A DNA stretch of 64,000 nt from Bog-473 sp963725895 (GTDB taxonomy: Bacteria > Actinomycetota > Acidimicrobiia > Acidimicrobiales > RAAP-2), in the NCBI GenBank assembly GCA_963725895.1, contig CAVSAJ010000003.1:1054001-1118000 (forward strand). The letters run 5' to 3'. The notes below the pieces were generated by a model. The model saw only the letters and a program-made list of their open reading frames with translations. It was not told the origin of the DNA and did no database searches. This document shows, one piece after another, positions 51,348-60,004 of the stretch (position 1 is its first letter; the number at the start of each line of letters is the position of its first letter). The translations under genes were made by a program, and so were the position numbers.

Positions 51348-51725
51348 ATGGAGACCGTTCAGAGAGCGATGGCTGACCGTCGCAAGCTGGGGCACATGGG
51401 GGAGCAGGCCGCCGCCGAGTGGTACGAGGCGCACGGCTACCACGTCATCGCCCGGAACTGGCGCTGCGCCGCAGGTGAGATCGACCTGCTGTGCACGCGA
51501 CAGAGTCTGTCCGGTTGCATGACGCTCGTCGTGTGCGAGGTCAAGACCCGCACGTCGCATTCCCACGGGCATCCCCTCGAGGCGGTGACGCCGGCCAAGC
51601 AACGCCGCCTCCGCCGGTTGGCCACCGAGTACCTGCGCAGCCAGGAAGCGGTCTATGACCACATCCGCTTCGACGTGGTGGCACTGACCAGGCACGCCCT
51701 CGACATCATCGAAAGTGCGTTCTGA
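51348..51725 (+). CDS. YraN family (UPF0102) endonuclease-like protein
   Basis: A 125-residue protein of the restriction-endonuclease-like YraN family: GEQAAAEWYEAHGYHVIARNWRCAAGEIDLLC and the catalytic-type motif LVVCEVKTRTSHSHGHPLEAV with KQRRLRRLATEYL. The E/D-ExK triad is complete (E in GEIDLL, E-V-K in CEVKTR). The role is not settled. The ATG at 51348 and the ATG at 51369 are both possible starts. Confidence 0.88.
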   Translation: METVQRAMADRRKLGHMGEQAAAEWYEAHGYHVIARNWRCAAGEIDLLCTRQSLSGCMTLVVCEVKTRTSHSHGHPLEAVTPAKQRRLRRLATEYLRSQEAVYDHIRFDVVALTRHALDIIESAF

Positions 51726-51751
51726 TACCACGCCGCATAGGGTCGGAAACC

Positions 51752-52534
51752 ATGGAGACCCTGATTGTCGAGCGTAAGGACGGCGTCGTGACCGTCACGA
51801 TGAACCGTCCCGAGCGCAAGAACGCCGCCAACGCCAAGATGCTGACCGAGTTGCTCGAGACCTTCATCGAGGTCGAGGACTCTCCCGACGACCGCGTGAT
51901 GGTACTGACCGGCGCCGGCGGTGCCTTCTGCTCGGGCGCCGATCTCGGCGACCCCAACGGCCCGGCCACGGATGCCAAGCGGGCCGGCCTGGTGCGCATG
52001 CGCAGGCTCGGTGATGTCGCATTGGCGCTGCACCGCGTCACCAAGCCCACTATCGCCAAGGTGGAGGGTGTGGCGGTGGGCGCGGGGTTGTCGCTGGCGT
52101 TGGGCTGCGACCTCTGTGCGTGCAGCGAGACGGCGCGGCTTTCCATGATCTTCGCAAAGCGCGGCCTCTCCCTCGACAATGGCGCATCGTGGTTGCTGCC
52201 GCGGTTGGTAGGGCTGGCGCGGGCCAAGGAGATCGCATTGTTCGGCGGCATGTGGAGCGGCACCGAGGCAGCCTCGATCGGGCTGGTGAACCGGGCGCTG
52301 CCGGCTGACGAGCTCGACGCCTTCGTCGACGACTGGGCAGCGACGTTGGCCGCCGGGCCTCCCTTGGCCTTGTCGATGACCAAGACGCTGCTCCACGCGT
52401 CGTCGATGGGGTCCATGGAGCAGGCCGTGGAGGACGAGGCCCGGTGCCAGGCCTTGAATTTCTCGACCCAGGACACGGCCGAGGCCCTGGCCGCCTTCAC
52501 CGAGAAGCGGGAAGCTATCTACATCGGGCGCTAA
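51752..52534 (+). CDS. Enoyl-CoA hydratase/isomerase family protein
   Basis: A 260-residue crotonase-fold enzyme. The oxyanion-hole motif is GAGGAFCSGADLGD (about residues 55-68) and the second block KPTIAKVEGVAVGAGLSLALGCDLCACSE. In crotonase one catalytic glutamate lies near GLSLDNGASWLLPRLVG; here that position reads Asp-Asn, so the reaction may be isomerisation or another acyl-CoA reaction instead of hydration. It stands alone, with an ATG at 51752. Confidence 0.9.
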   Translation: METLIVERKDGVVTVTMNRPERKNAANAKMLTELLETFIEVEDSPDDRVMVLTGAGGAFCSGADLGDPNGPATDAKRAGLVRMRRLGDVALALHRVTKPTIAKVEGVAVGAGLSLALGCDLCACSETARLSMIFAKRGLSLDNGASWLLPRLVGLARAKEIALFGGMWSGTEAASIGLVNRALPADELDAFVDDWAATLAAGPPLALSMTKTLLHASSMGSMEQAVEDEARCQALNFSTQDTAEALAAFTEKREAIYIGR

Positions 52535-52546
52535 TAGACTGGATTC

Positions 52547-52756
52547 GTGCTCAATGGCGTCCAAGGTATGGTCGGCGACTCTGCGCTAGTGACCAAGGCG
52601 ATCGACGGAGCGCACCACCCCGGAAGGATCCGGGCTAGGGGCGAGGAGTGGTTGGCAATCCCACTTGACCCCGACGCGTGTATCCCTGTCGGGACCGATG
52701 TCGTCGTCGCCGACGTCGAGCGAGGTCTGCTCGTCGTCTACGCCGTCGACAGTTAG
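52547..52756 (+). CDS. Short NfeD-type OB-fold protein
   Basis: A 69-residue soluble protein similar to the C-terminal OB-fold of NfeD: GMVGDSALVTKAIDGAHHPGRIRARGEEW, then PLDPDACIPVGTDVVVADVERGLLVVYAV. The membrane part and the protease part of normal NfeD are missing. NfeD proteins act with SPFH/stomatin proteins, whose gene follows by 11 bp, so the pair probably forms a minimal version of this membrane module. The GTG at 52547 is the start. Confidence 0.8.
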   Translation: MLNGVQGMVGDSALVTKAIDGAHHPGRIRARGEEWLAIPLDPDACIPVGTDVVVADVERGLLVVYAVDS

Positions 52757-52767
52757 AGAGGCACTCC

Positions 52768-53820
52768 ATGGTTTTGTTCGCGTCGGCTGGTGAGGTTGTA
52801 GGGATCGTCATTGTGGCGGCCCTGGCGGGGGTCGGGGTGGTGACCCTCTTCGCCAGCCGCTTCATCAAGATCGTGCAGCAGGGAAGCGTCGGCGTGGTGA
52901 AGCGCCTGGGAGAGTTCAAGTCTGTCGACCAGCCGGGCTTGCACATCCTCACACCCTTCATCGACAGGATGGAGAAGGTCGACGTCCGGGAATTCCCGAT
53001 GACCGGTGATCAGCAAGCCGTCATCACGAAGGACAACGTGTCGCTCCAGGTGAGCGCGACCATCTTCTGCCAGGTGATCGACGTTCGGTCCGCCCTCTTC
53101 GAGATCAACGACTTCCAGTTGGCGGTGGACCAGCTGTCGCGCACCGCGCTGCGAGCAGTCTTCGGCGAGCTTTCGCTCGACCAGGCGCTCTCCGAGCGTG
53201 AGACGATCAACAGCCGCATGCAGGACCACATGGCTGATGCGACCGCGAAGTGGGGTGTCCGGCTCAACCGGATCGAGATCCTGGACATCACGCCGCCGAT
53301 GAACGTGGTGCAGGCGATGTCCGAGCAGAAGGAGGCCGAGCAGCACAAGCGGGCCGCCATCTTGAAGTCGGAGGGTGAGCAGCAGGCGGCCATCAACAGC
53401 GCCGGTGGCCGGAAGCAGGCCGCCGTTCTCGAGGCCGAGGGCGCCAAGCAGTCGGCCATCCTGCGGGCCGAGGCGCAGATGAAGGTCCTCGAACTCCAGG
53501 CCGAGGGTGAGAAGAAGGCGCTCGTGCTCCGTGGCGAGGGCGAAGCGTCCCGGCTGACGTCGATCGACACCGTGGCCATCAACCCGCACACTCTGGCCGT
53601 CTTGCAGCTGCGGGCGCTCCAGGACATTGCGGCGTCCGACAACGCGAAGGTCGTCGTCCCCTACGAGGCCACCAGCTTGATGGGCGCGGCCGAGGTCCTC
53701 TTGTCGACTCTTCGTCAAGAGAACATGGGCGAGCCGAGCGCGAACGGGGCTTCGCCGCCGCCGCCGCCTCCGCCGGCGCGGCCTGCACGGCCGTCGAATC
53801 CTGAGCTGCCCTCGCAATAG
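52768..53820 (+). CDS. SPFH/Band 7 (stomatin/flotillin-like) protein
   Basis: A 350-residue membrane-scaffold protein. One N-terminal membrane segment (GIVIVAALAGVGVVTLFASRF) is followed by the SPFH domain: VVKRLGEFKSVDQPGLHILTPFID, TKDNVSLQVSATIFCQVIDV, LRAVFGELSLDQALSERETIN. A long helical region with many Ala-Glu repeats (EAEQHKRAAILKSEGEQQAAIN ...) is typical of slipins and flotillins. The end is Pro-rich (PPPPPPPARPARPSNPELPSQ). The ATG at 52768 follows an AGAGAGG site. Confidence 0.92.
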   Translation: MVLFASAGEVVGIVIVAALAGVGVVTLFASRFIKIVQQGSVGVVKRLGEFKSVDQPGLHILTPFIDRMEKVDVREFPMTGDQQAVITKDNVSLQVSATIFCQVIDVRSALFEINDFQLAVDQLSRTALRAVFGELSLDQALSERETINSRMQDHMADATAKWGVRLNRIEILDITPPMNVVQAMSEQKEAEQHKRAAILKSEGEQQAAINSAGGRKQAAVLEAEGAKQSAILRAEAQMKVLELQAEGEKKALVLRGEGEASRLTSIDTVAINPHTLAVLQLRALQDIAASDNAKVVVPYEATSLMGAAEVLLSTLRQENMGEPSANGASPPPPPPPARPARPSNPELPSQ

Positions 53821-53930
53821 AGCACGGCGGCTGTCGGCGGGCTCCGTCTTCGAGAACCCCTCGGGGAGGGTTGCGTTCGAGGCCGTTGGTGACCCGCCGC
53901 CGATGCTGTCGGTGCCCGTCGTCGACCTAC

Positions 53931-53966
53931 TTGGTAGGGCTGTCGACCTTGGTAGGGCTGTCGACC
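53931..53966. repeat. Tandem 18-bp repeat (TTGGTAGGGCTGTCGACC x2)
   Basis: TTGGTAGGGCTGTCGACC occurs twice without spacer at 53931-53948 and 53949-53966, directly beside palindromic copy B. The copies are identical, which suggests a recent duplication. Confidence 0.85.
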
Positions 53967-53967
53967 T

Positions 53968-54086
53968 GTATTACAGCCTTCGTTTATTCGTTCACCGGGG
54001 TTGCAGATGCCTGAGCGGGGGTAGTTAGCGAAGGAACCGCCCCTAGCCTTCGTTAACTCCCGTGAGTTTCCGAAGGATACGTATAC
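53968..54086. repeat. Palindromic repeat element, copy B
   Basis: A 119-bp element with the same ends as copy A at 22.9 kb but reversed: it opens with GTATTACAGCCTTCG and closes with GAGTTTCCGAAGGATACG. It contains an extra internal pair, GCGAAGG ... GCCTTCG, around the spacer AACCGCCCCTA, so it looks like two related hairpin units in tandem. No reading frame is inside. Confidence 0.7.
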
Positions 54087-54167
54087 ACGAGAGATCAGCC
54101 TCGCCGAGGGTCTCCAGACCGATTTAGGGGTGCCGACACAGGTACGAGCAAGCGACCGTTCCTTCAC

Positions 54168-55640
54168 ATGCTCGCGTCGGTCGCTTCCGCCACGCTCAGC
54201 GGCGCGGTCGGGTATCCGGTGTCGGTCGAGGTCCATGTCTCGAACGGCCTGCCCGGTTTCACCATCGTCGGCCTCCCTGATGCCGCCGTACGCGAGGCGC
54301 GCGACCGGGTGCGGGCAGCCGTACTTTCGAGCGGGCTGCCCTGGCCAATGCGGAGGGTCACAGTAAACCTCGCACCGTCAGGGCTTCGGAAGGGCGGGGC
54401 CGGACTCGACCTTCCGATTGCCGTCGGGCTCCTCGTCGCCACGGGTGAACTCAGCCCGACCTCTGCGGAGGACGTCGCCTTCTGCGGCGAGCTCGGGCTC
54501 AACGGGTCGTTGCGGCACGTGCCCGGGATGATCGCACTCGCCGACGCCGTCGGTGCCGAAGAGCTCGTGGTGCCGCTCTGTGACGTGGGTGAGGCGGCGT
54601 TGGTGCGCGGATCTGACGTGCACGGAGTGGCAACGCTCGGCAGTCTGGTCTCGGTGCTTCGCAATCAGGCGAGCTGGCCTGAGGTGGCGGCGACGGCAGC
54701 GACGGCAGACGGAACAGCAGTGCCGGATCTTGCCGACGTGCGTGGGCAGGAGCTCGGGCGACGAGCGCTCGAGGTTGCCGCAGCGGGGAACCATCACTTG
54801 CTCATGATCGGCCCTCCCGGTTCGGGCAAGACCATGCTGGCGGAGCGCCTGCCGGGCCTACTGCCGCCGTTGGATCCAAAGGACGCGCTCACGGTGACGC
54901 GCATCCATTCGGCGGCCGGTTGTGCGCTACCCGACGGGACGCTCCTCAGTCGTCCCCCCTTTCGGGCCCCGCATCATCAGGCCTCCGTCGTGTCTTTGGT
55001 CGGTGGCGGCAGTTGGTCTCTACGGCCCGGCGAGGTGAGCCTGGCCACGCACGGGGTTCTGTTCCTCGACGAACTCGGGGAATTCCCGATTGCTGCACTC
55101 GAAGCGCTGCGCCAGCCGCTCGAAGAGGGGGTGATCCGTGTGAGTCGAGCGGGTGGCACGGTGACGTTTCCAGCCGCATTCCTTCTCGTGGCTGCTATGA
55201 ACCCGTGTCCTTGTGGCGAGGGTGTCTACGAGGGCGCATGCCGGTGCAGCGTTGTCGCTCGGGCTCGTTACCGCCGCCGCCTGTCTGCGCCGCTGCTCGA
55301 CCGGTTCGATCTCGTGGTTGCGCTCGGCCGTCCCGATCCCGATGACCTCCTGTCGGTCACCCCCGGCGAGCCGTCGGCGACAGTCGCAGCCCGCGTCGAA
55401 GCGGCCCGAGCCCGGACGGTCGCGGCGGCTGACCGCGGCACGCAGCTGGCCCTCGCGCCTGACGCGGAGGCGCTGCTCGCCGACAAGCTGCGCGCCGGGG
55501 AGTTGAGCGCCCGCGGACTTCACAAGGTGTCCCGAGTCGCCCAGACGGTGGCCACGCTGGAGGAGGAAGACGCTGTGGCATTCGCGCACGTATCAGAGGC
55601 GCTGGCCCTGCGCGGTGGCCGGACCGTGGTCACCGCGTGA
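54168..55640 (+). CDS. comM: YifB/ComM Mg-chelatase-like AAA ATPase
   Basis: A 490-residue ATPase related to ComM, a branch-migration helicase for natural transformation. The N-terminal chelatase-like domain is SVEVHVSNGLPGFTIVGLPDAAVREARDRVRAA with NLAPSGLRKGGAGLDLPIAVGLL. The ATPase part has Walker A LMIGPPGSGKTMLAERLPGLLP, RPPFRAPHHQASVVSLVGGG, Walker B GVLFLDELGEF and AAMNPCPCG, with a CxC-type cysteine cluster and the arginine-finger region SAPLLDRFDL. The start follows the family N-terminus. It overlaps dprA by 4 bp. Confidence 0.93.
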   Translation: MLASVASATLSGAVGYPVSVEVHVSNGLPGFTIVGLPDAAVREARDRVRAAVLSSGLPWPMRRVTVNLAPSGLRKGGAGLDLPIAVGLLVATGELSPTSAEDVAFCGELGLNGSLRHVPGMIALADAVGAEELVVPLCDVGEAALVRGSDVHGVATLGSLVSVLRNQASWPEVAATAATADGTAVPDLADVRGQELGRRALEVAAAGNHHLLMIGPPGSGKTMLAERLPGLLPPLDPKDALTVTRIHSAAGCALPDGTLLSRPPFRAPHHQASVVSLVGGGSWSLRPGEVSLATHGVLFLDELGEFPIAALEALRQPLEEGVIRVSRAGGTVTFPAAFLLVAAMNPCPCGEGVYEGACRCSVVARARYRRRLSAPLLDRFDLVVALGRPDPDDLLSVTPGEPSATVAARVEAARARTVAAADRGTQLALAPDAEALLADKLRAGELSARGLHKVSRVAQTVATLEEEDAVAFAHVSEALALRGGRTVVTA

Positions 55641-56761
55641 GTTCGCCCGTGTCACCACGCTCTGATCTTCCAGAAGAGGCCTACGCTCTGGCGCTTGCCT
55701 CCACGCCCTCCGTCGGACCGTCGACCCTGCGAGACGCGCTGGCGTCCGACTCCCCTTCGACGGCATGGGCGAGACGGCAGCGACTGCCCGGAGGTGCAGC
55801 CGAGGTGGGCGAGGCATTGGCCCACGTCGAGGAGCTGTGGGAGTCACACCAGCGCTCTGGGATCGCGGTGCTGTTATCCGACGGACCGACGTATCCGAAC
55901 CGACTGGCCGATGACCCCCGGGCGCCCCGAGTGCTCTTCTGTCTCGGGGACCCCGCGGTGCTCAACGAGAGGCCGACCGTGGCCCTCGTCGGCACGAGGT
56001 CGCCGACCCGGTATGGGATCGGTGTCGCGGCGCAGTTCGGCGCGGAGTTGTCGGCCGCCGGCGTCAGCGTGGTGTCGGGGCTCGCACTCGGGATCGATGG
56101 CGCAGCACACGAGGGCGCGTGCGGCGTCGGTGCGCCGCCAATTGCTGTCGTCGCCGGCGGGCTCGATCGCCCCTATCCGAAACGGCACTCGCGTCTGTGG
56201 GAGCGCGTGGCGGACCACGGCGCCATCGTGTCCGAGTCGCCGGCCGGGGTGCGCACGGACAAGTGGCGGTTCCCCGTGCGAAACCGCCTGCTCGCGGCGC
56301 TGAGTGACGTGGTCGTAGTCATCGAGAGTCGCCACCACGGGGGCTCGTATCACACGGTCGATGCCGCGGTGGCCCGGGGAATCCCCGTCGGTGCCGTTCC
56401 GGGCTCGATCCGGAGCGCGGCGTCAGAAGGAACGAACGAGCTGCTGGCGGACGGTGCGTTCCCCGTCTGTTCGGCCGGGGACATCCTGGTGGCCCTGTCG
56501 CTCGCGGGCGCGGTGGTCCCCAGCCCTCAGACTGCCGCTGCGCGGAATTCAGCCCTGGCGACCCCGACGGCCAATACCGAGGCCTCTCACCCGACGGACG
56601 AGCAGAGGACCGTCTACGAGGCGTTGACCCAGGACCCGACCTCGCTCGAGGAGCTCGCCCGCGTGACCAGCCTCGGGTTTCCCGCTCTCTGCGGGGCCCT
56701 CGAACGGCTTGCCCAGGCCGGTCTGGCCCACGACGCCGGGGGCTGGTGGGCGCGAGCCTGA
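55637..56761 (+). CDS. dprA: DNA processing protein DprA/Smf
   Basis: Single-strand DNA binding protein that loads RecA during transformation. The 374-residue product has the Rossmann-like DprA core: VALVGTRSPTRYGIGVAAQF, SGLALGIDGAAHEGA, IAVVAGGLDRPYPKRHSRLWERVADHGAIVSESP, FPVRNRLLAALSDVVVVIES, and EGTNELLADGAFPV. A C-terminal winged-helix (TDEQRTVYEALTQDPTSLEELA) is present. The GTG at 55637 overlaps the comM stop. The pairing suggests these genes act on incoming DNA or on recombination. Confidence 0.93.
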   Translation: MSSPVSPRSDLPEEAYALALASTPSVGPSTLRDALASDSPSTAWARRQRLPGGAAEVGEALAHVEELWESHQRSGIAVLLSDGPTYPNRLADDPRAPRVLFCLGDPAVLNERPTVALVGTRSPTRYGIGVAAQFGAELSAAGVSVVSGLALGIDGAAHEGACGVGAPPIAVVAGGLDRPYPKRHSRLWERVADHGAIVSESPAGVRTDKWRFPVRNRLLAALSDVVVVIESRHHGGSYHTVDAAVARGIPVGAVPGSIRSAASEGTNELLADGAFPVCSAGDILVALSLAGAVVPSPQTAAARNSALATPTANTEASHPTDEQRTVYEALTQDPTSLEELARVTSLGFPALCGALERLAQAGLAHDAGGWWARA

Positions 56762-56768
56762 CGCTGCA

Positions 56769-57341
56769 ATGACCGAGAAATCCCGCCTCGGCGTCCTAGT
56801 CTGCGTCGCCGTGGAAGGTCACTTCCTCCAAGCCGCCAACGTCACAGAGCTTCGTGAACGGGCTCTGAGGGCCACAAGGGACGGTGCAGCGGCCGTGGTG
56901 GTGAGCCAGGGTCCACTCGGCGATCCCATCGTCTTGGCGGCCGGCCTCGCCTCCTCGGTGCCCGAGACGTGGTTGGGAGCGCGCTTCGCTCTGCCCAAGG
57001 ACGGCCGACACCCGGCGATGCTCGCTAGAGACATGACGAGCCTGGACCTCGTCACCGGTGGCCGGAGCGCGCTCTGCTTCGAGCCACCGTTCACTGACGA
57101 ACTGGCCGAAGCGATCGCTCTCTGCCGAGCCCTGTGGCGACCCGGGGCAGTTGAGAGCGACGGTCCCAGGTTCCCGGCGCACGCCCCTGCCACCCGGGCC
57201 CGACCCCTGGGCGAGTCCAGCCCACTCGTCGGGCTCGACCTCACGACCGGCGAATCGGTCCCGTCATCGTTCAATCACCTCGCCGATCTCCTCCTCCGCC
57301 CGACGGAAGACCCGACGATCTGCGAGATGGAGCGGCCGTGA
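56769..57341 (+). CDS. Short luciferase-like (LLM) fold protein
   Basis: A 190-residue protein with pieces typical of the luciferase-like monooxygenase family: AAGLASSVPETWLGARFALP, RHPAMLARDMTSLDLVTGGRSALCF and LAEAIALCRALWRPG. It has about half the usual length (300-350) and lacks the C-terminal barrel part. It may be a degenerate or non-enzymatic member. The ATG at 56769 gives TEKSRLGVLVCVAVEGHF. It overlaps the next gene by 4 bp, so co-expression with the acyltransferase is likely. Confidence 0.6.
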   Translation: MTEKSRLGVLVCVAVEGHFLQAANVTELRERALRATRDGAAAVVVSQGPLGDPIVLAAGLASSVPETWLGARFALPKDGRHPAMLARDMTSLDLVTGGRSALCFEPPFTDELAEAIALCRALWRPGAVESDGPRFPAHAPATRARPLGESSPLVGLDLTTGESVPSSFNHLADLLLRPTEDPTICEMERP

Positions 57342-59461
57342 CCGACACGGCGGTGGTGCGTGCGCGCCACGAGGCCGTCACGCCGACGACCGCGGTCACC
57401 GGGCGGCACCTGCCCGCCCTCAACGGCCTGCGAGGGATAGCCGTGATCGGCGTCGTGGCCTACCACCTCCAGCTCGGATGGGCGTCCGGTGGCTACCTGG
57501 GCGTCGACCTCTTCTTTGTCCTCTCGGGGTTCCTGATCACGTCCTTGTTGCTCGAGGAATGGGTCCGATCCGGTGGCATCAGCCTGGTCGCCTTCTGGGG
57601 ACGCCGCGCCAAGCGTCTCTTGCCTGCGCTCTTCCTCGTCGTCATCGCGCTCGGTCTCTATCTCATCGGCAACGCGCTCTTCGGCGGCCCGGGCGCCAAC
57701 GGGTTGATCGATCTGCACGATCTTCGGTGGGAAACCATTTGGAGCCTGTTGTACGCGAACAACTGGAATCTGATCTTTGCCCACCAGTCATACTTCGCGC
57801 AGTTCTCCACCCCGTCGCCCCTGCAGCACACGTGGTCATTGGCGATCGAGGAGCAGTTCTACCTGGTGTGGCCGCTCGTGCTCCTGGTCCTGTTTCGCTA
57901 TGCCCGACGGGGCTGGCGAGCCGCCGGCGTCGTCATGACGATCACGCTCGGCCTGCTCTCGTCGCTGCTCATGGCCCTGATGTTCCACCCCGGCACAGAC
58001 CCGTCTCGCATCTACTACGGAACCGACACTCGTCTCTTCGATCTGATGGCCGGAGCCACGCTGGCTTTCGTCGCGGCATCCCGCCCGCAACCGGGTGCGC
58101 CCGCTCGCCGCTGGCTGCACATCGTCGCCCCGATCGCCGCAGCGGTCCTCGCGGTCTTTTGGGTCACGGCCGGTACGGCCGGAGGCTTCCCGACGAACTT
58201 CATGTTCGAAGGTGGGTTCTTGATCTGTGCCGCGCTGGCCGCCCTCGTGGTCGCCGACGCGCGGCTGATTGAGCCCGGCCGATTCTCCCGCGCACTGGCG
58301 TGGCCACCTCTGCACTTCCTCGGGACCATCTCCTATGGCATCTATCTGTGGCACTGGCCGGTGATCGTCTACGTCAGCGCAGCCCGGACCGGGCTCCCGA
58401 CGCTGTCGCTCGACCTCGTGCGGATTCTGCTCACGTTGGCCCTGTCGACGGCGAGTTACTACCTCGTCGAGCGGCCGATCCGGCTCGCCCGGCCGGGCGG
58501 ACTGGTGCGCTGGTGGGTCGCACCAGTCGCGGGCGTCTTGAGCGCGGTGCTGATCGTGGTGGCCACGACGCCGGCGGTCGCCGACCCGTCCAAAGTGGTG
58601 GGGACGACGCACGTCGCCAGTGCGACCGGCGCGAGCGTCCCCGGCGCGGGGGGCTACCACGGGCAGGAGCCCATCCATCTGACTGCGACACCCGCCGCGG
58701 CCGATCCGCTCCGGGTCATGCTGATCGGCGATTCGGTGATGGGGGACGCCTCCTACGGCATCACCGCCGCCCTCCAGGCGACCGGCGAGGTCGACGTCAC
58801 CCGCAAGACCGTTCCCGGCTTCGGGCTGACCACGTCGAACTGGAGCTCCTCCTTCCCGACGTTGATCAAAGAAGCGAGGCCGCAGCTGATCGTGGCCTCG
58901 TGGAGCTGGGATCAATACGGGCCCACGACGCCGAACGCCCTGCACCAACCCAAGCAGTACACCAGGCTCCTCCGGAGCGCTGTGAGCACCATGCTCGCCC
59001 CCGGCGACGGCGTGGAGGGCGTCATCTTCACCCAGTTCCCCGAGTCCGGCGTCATACCGGCCCCCACCCCATCGCAGCAAGCGAGCTACAACAAGGAGCG
59101 ATGGGACGGCGTGATCGCCTGGAACAACATTGCGAAAAAGATGACGACGTACTTCCCCGGTCGGGTGATGTACTTCCCGATAGCGAGCTCGCTCATGCTC
59201 AACGGGAAGTTCTCGCCCTGGCTGCCACCTGAGGGGCATCCGCATGCGCCGAGCAACGAGTGGATCAGGGTGCGCAAGGTCGACAACGTGCACCTGTGCC
59301 CCGAGGGCAGCGCTCGCTACGGGGACGCCCTCCTGGCGGACATGACGTCGGTCTTCCATCTGGCGCCTGCCGTCGGCGACTGGTCGCAGGAAGCGTGGGT
59401 CTCGGACCCGGATTTCAACAATCCGCCCGGGGCATGTCCGGACGACCACCCGTCGTCCTGA
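57338..59461 (+). CDS. Acyltransferase-3 / SGNH O-acyltransferase (OafA type)
   Basis: A 707-residue envelope enzyme that acylates cell-surface polysaccharide or peptidoglycan. The N-terminal part (residues about 20-400) has ten or so membrane segments with the acyltransferase-3 motifs LNGLRGIAVIGVVAYHLQLG, GGYLGVDLFFVLSGFLITSLLLEEW and STPSPLQHTWSLAIEEQFYLVWPLVLL. The C-terminal extracytoplasmic SGNH domain begins with RVMLIGDSVMGDASYG and ends with the Asp-x2-His block VDNVHLCPEGSARYGDALL. The GTG at 57338 overlaps the previous gene. The acceptor is unknown. Confidence 0.92.
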   Translation: MTDTAVVRARHEAVTPTTAVTGRHLPALNGLRGIAVIGVVAYHLQLGWASGGYLGVDLFFVLSGFLITSLLLEEWVRSGGISLVAFWGRRAKRLLPALFLVVIALGLYLIGNALFGGPGANGLIDLHDLRWETIWSLLYANNWNLIFAHQSYFAQFSTPSPLQHTWSLAIEEQFYLVWPLVLLVLFRYARRGWRAAGVVMTITLGLLSSLLMALMFHPGTDPSRIYYGTDTRLFDLMAGATLAFVAASRPQPGAPARRWLHIVAPIAAAVLAVFWVTAGTAGGFPTNFMFEGGFLICAALAALVVADARLIEPGRFSRALAWPPLHFLGTISYGIYLWHWPVIVYVSAARTGLPTLSLDLVRILLTLALSTASYYLVERPIRLARPGGLVRWWVAPVAGVLSAVLIVVATTPAVADPSKVVGTTHVASATGASVPGAGGYHGQEPIHLTATPAAADPLRVMLIGDSVMGDASYGITAALQATGEVDVTRKTVPGFGLTTSNWSSSFPTLIKEARPQLIVASWSWDQYGPTTPNALHQPKQYTRLLRSAVSTMLAPGDGVEGVIFTQFPESGVIPAPTPSQQASYNKERWDGVIAWNNIAKKMTTYFPGRVMYFPIASSLMLNGKFSPWLPPEGHPHAPSNEWIRVRKVDNVHLCPEGSARYGDALLADMTSVFHLAPAVGDWSQEAWVSDPDFNNPPGACPDDHPSS

Positions 59462-59493
59462 CCGGACGGACTCGGCCCCGACCAAGACCGCAC

Positions 59494-59951
59494 TTACGGC
59501 TGGACGCAGAAGGGATTCGAGCTGCGCATGGTGCTCTCGGGGCTCGCCGAGGACTTCGAGCCGCTCCAGTGCGTGCCGATCGTCGTCACGACCTCGAACC
59601 AGTAGTTCGTGCTTGCCGTCAAGGTGCCGCTCGTCCACGAGGTGCTCGTGATCCCGCTCGCGACGAGCGTGTATGTACCGTTTGCCGATTTTGTCGAGTC
59701 GCACACCGAATAGCCGGTGGCGTGGGTGACGTGTCCCAGCCCACTGCGACGGTCGCCGACGTGGTGGGCACAGCGCTCGTTGCGGTGACACCTGCCGGCG
59801 CGGCCGGGAGCGGGGTGCCCTTGGACTCACCGGCACTGCTCGATCCGACGCGGACGAGCCAGCTGGTGGTCGCCCACGCCGGCCCGGTGGCGGCGTGCGA
59901 GCACAGCGCGAGGGCGAGCGGGAGAACGACGAGGCGAGTCCCGAGCCTCAC
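59494..59951 (-). pseudogene. Secreted fibronectin-III-like protein, frameshifted
   Basis: A signal peptide (RLVVLPLALALCSHAATGPAWA) is followed by a segment ending PAAPAGVTATSAVPTTSATVAVGW. The FN3 continuation ATGYSVCDSTKSANGTYTLVASGITSTSWTSGTLTA is in another frame, joined near 59728-59734. One added C (GACACC for GACAC) gives VGWDTVTHATGYSV, a normal FN3 sequence of a 152-residue protein. It is downstream of another secreted gene on the same strand, probably one transcription unit. Confidence 0.65.
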
Positions 59952-60004
59952 GGCCCGGCCCGCCCCGCCGCTCTCCGCCGCCTGGGAGGGGCGATGTCGT
60001 TGGA

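Larger units (their letters stand above)
53821..54167. other. 347-bp intergenic region with repeats
   Basis: No gene is visible between the SPFH gene and comM. The region has two exact 18-bp tandem units (53931-53966) and the palindromic element copy B (53968-54086). A hairpin CCCCTCGGGGAGGG lies near 53857, soon after the SPFH stop, and may be its terminator. The last 80 bp before comM may hold a promoter, none of which could be assigned. Confidence 0.6.
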
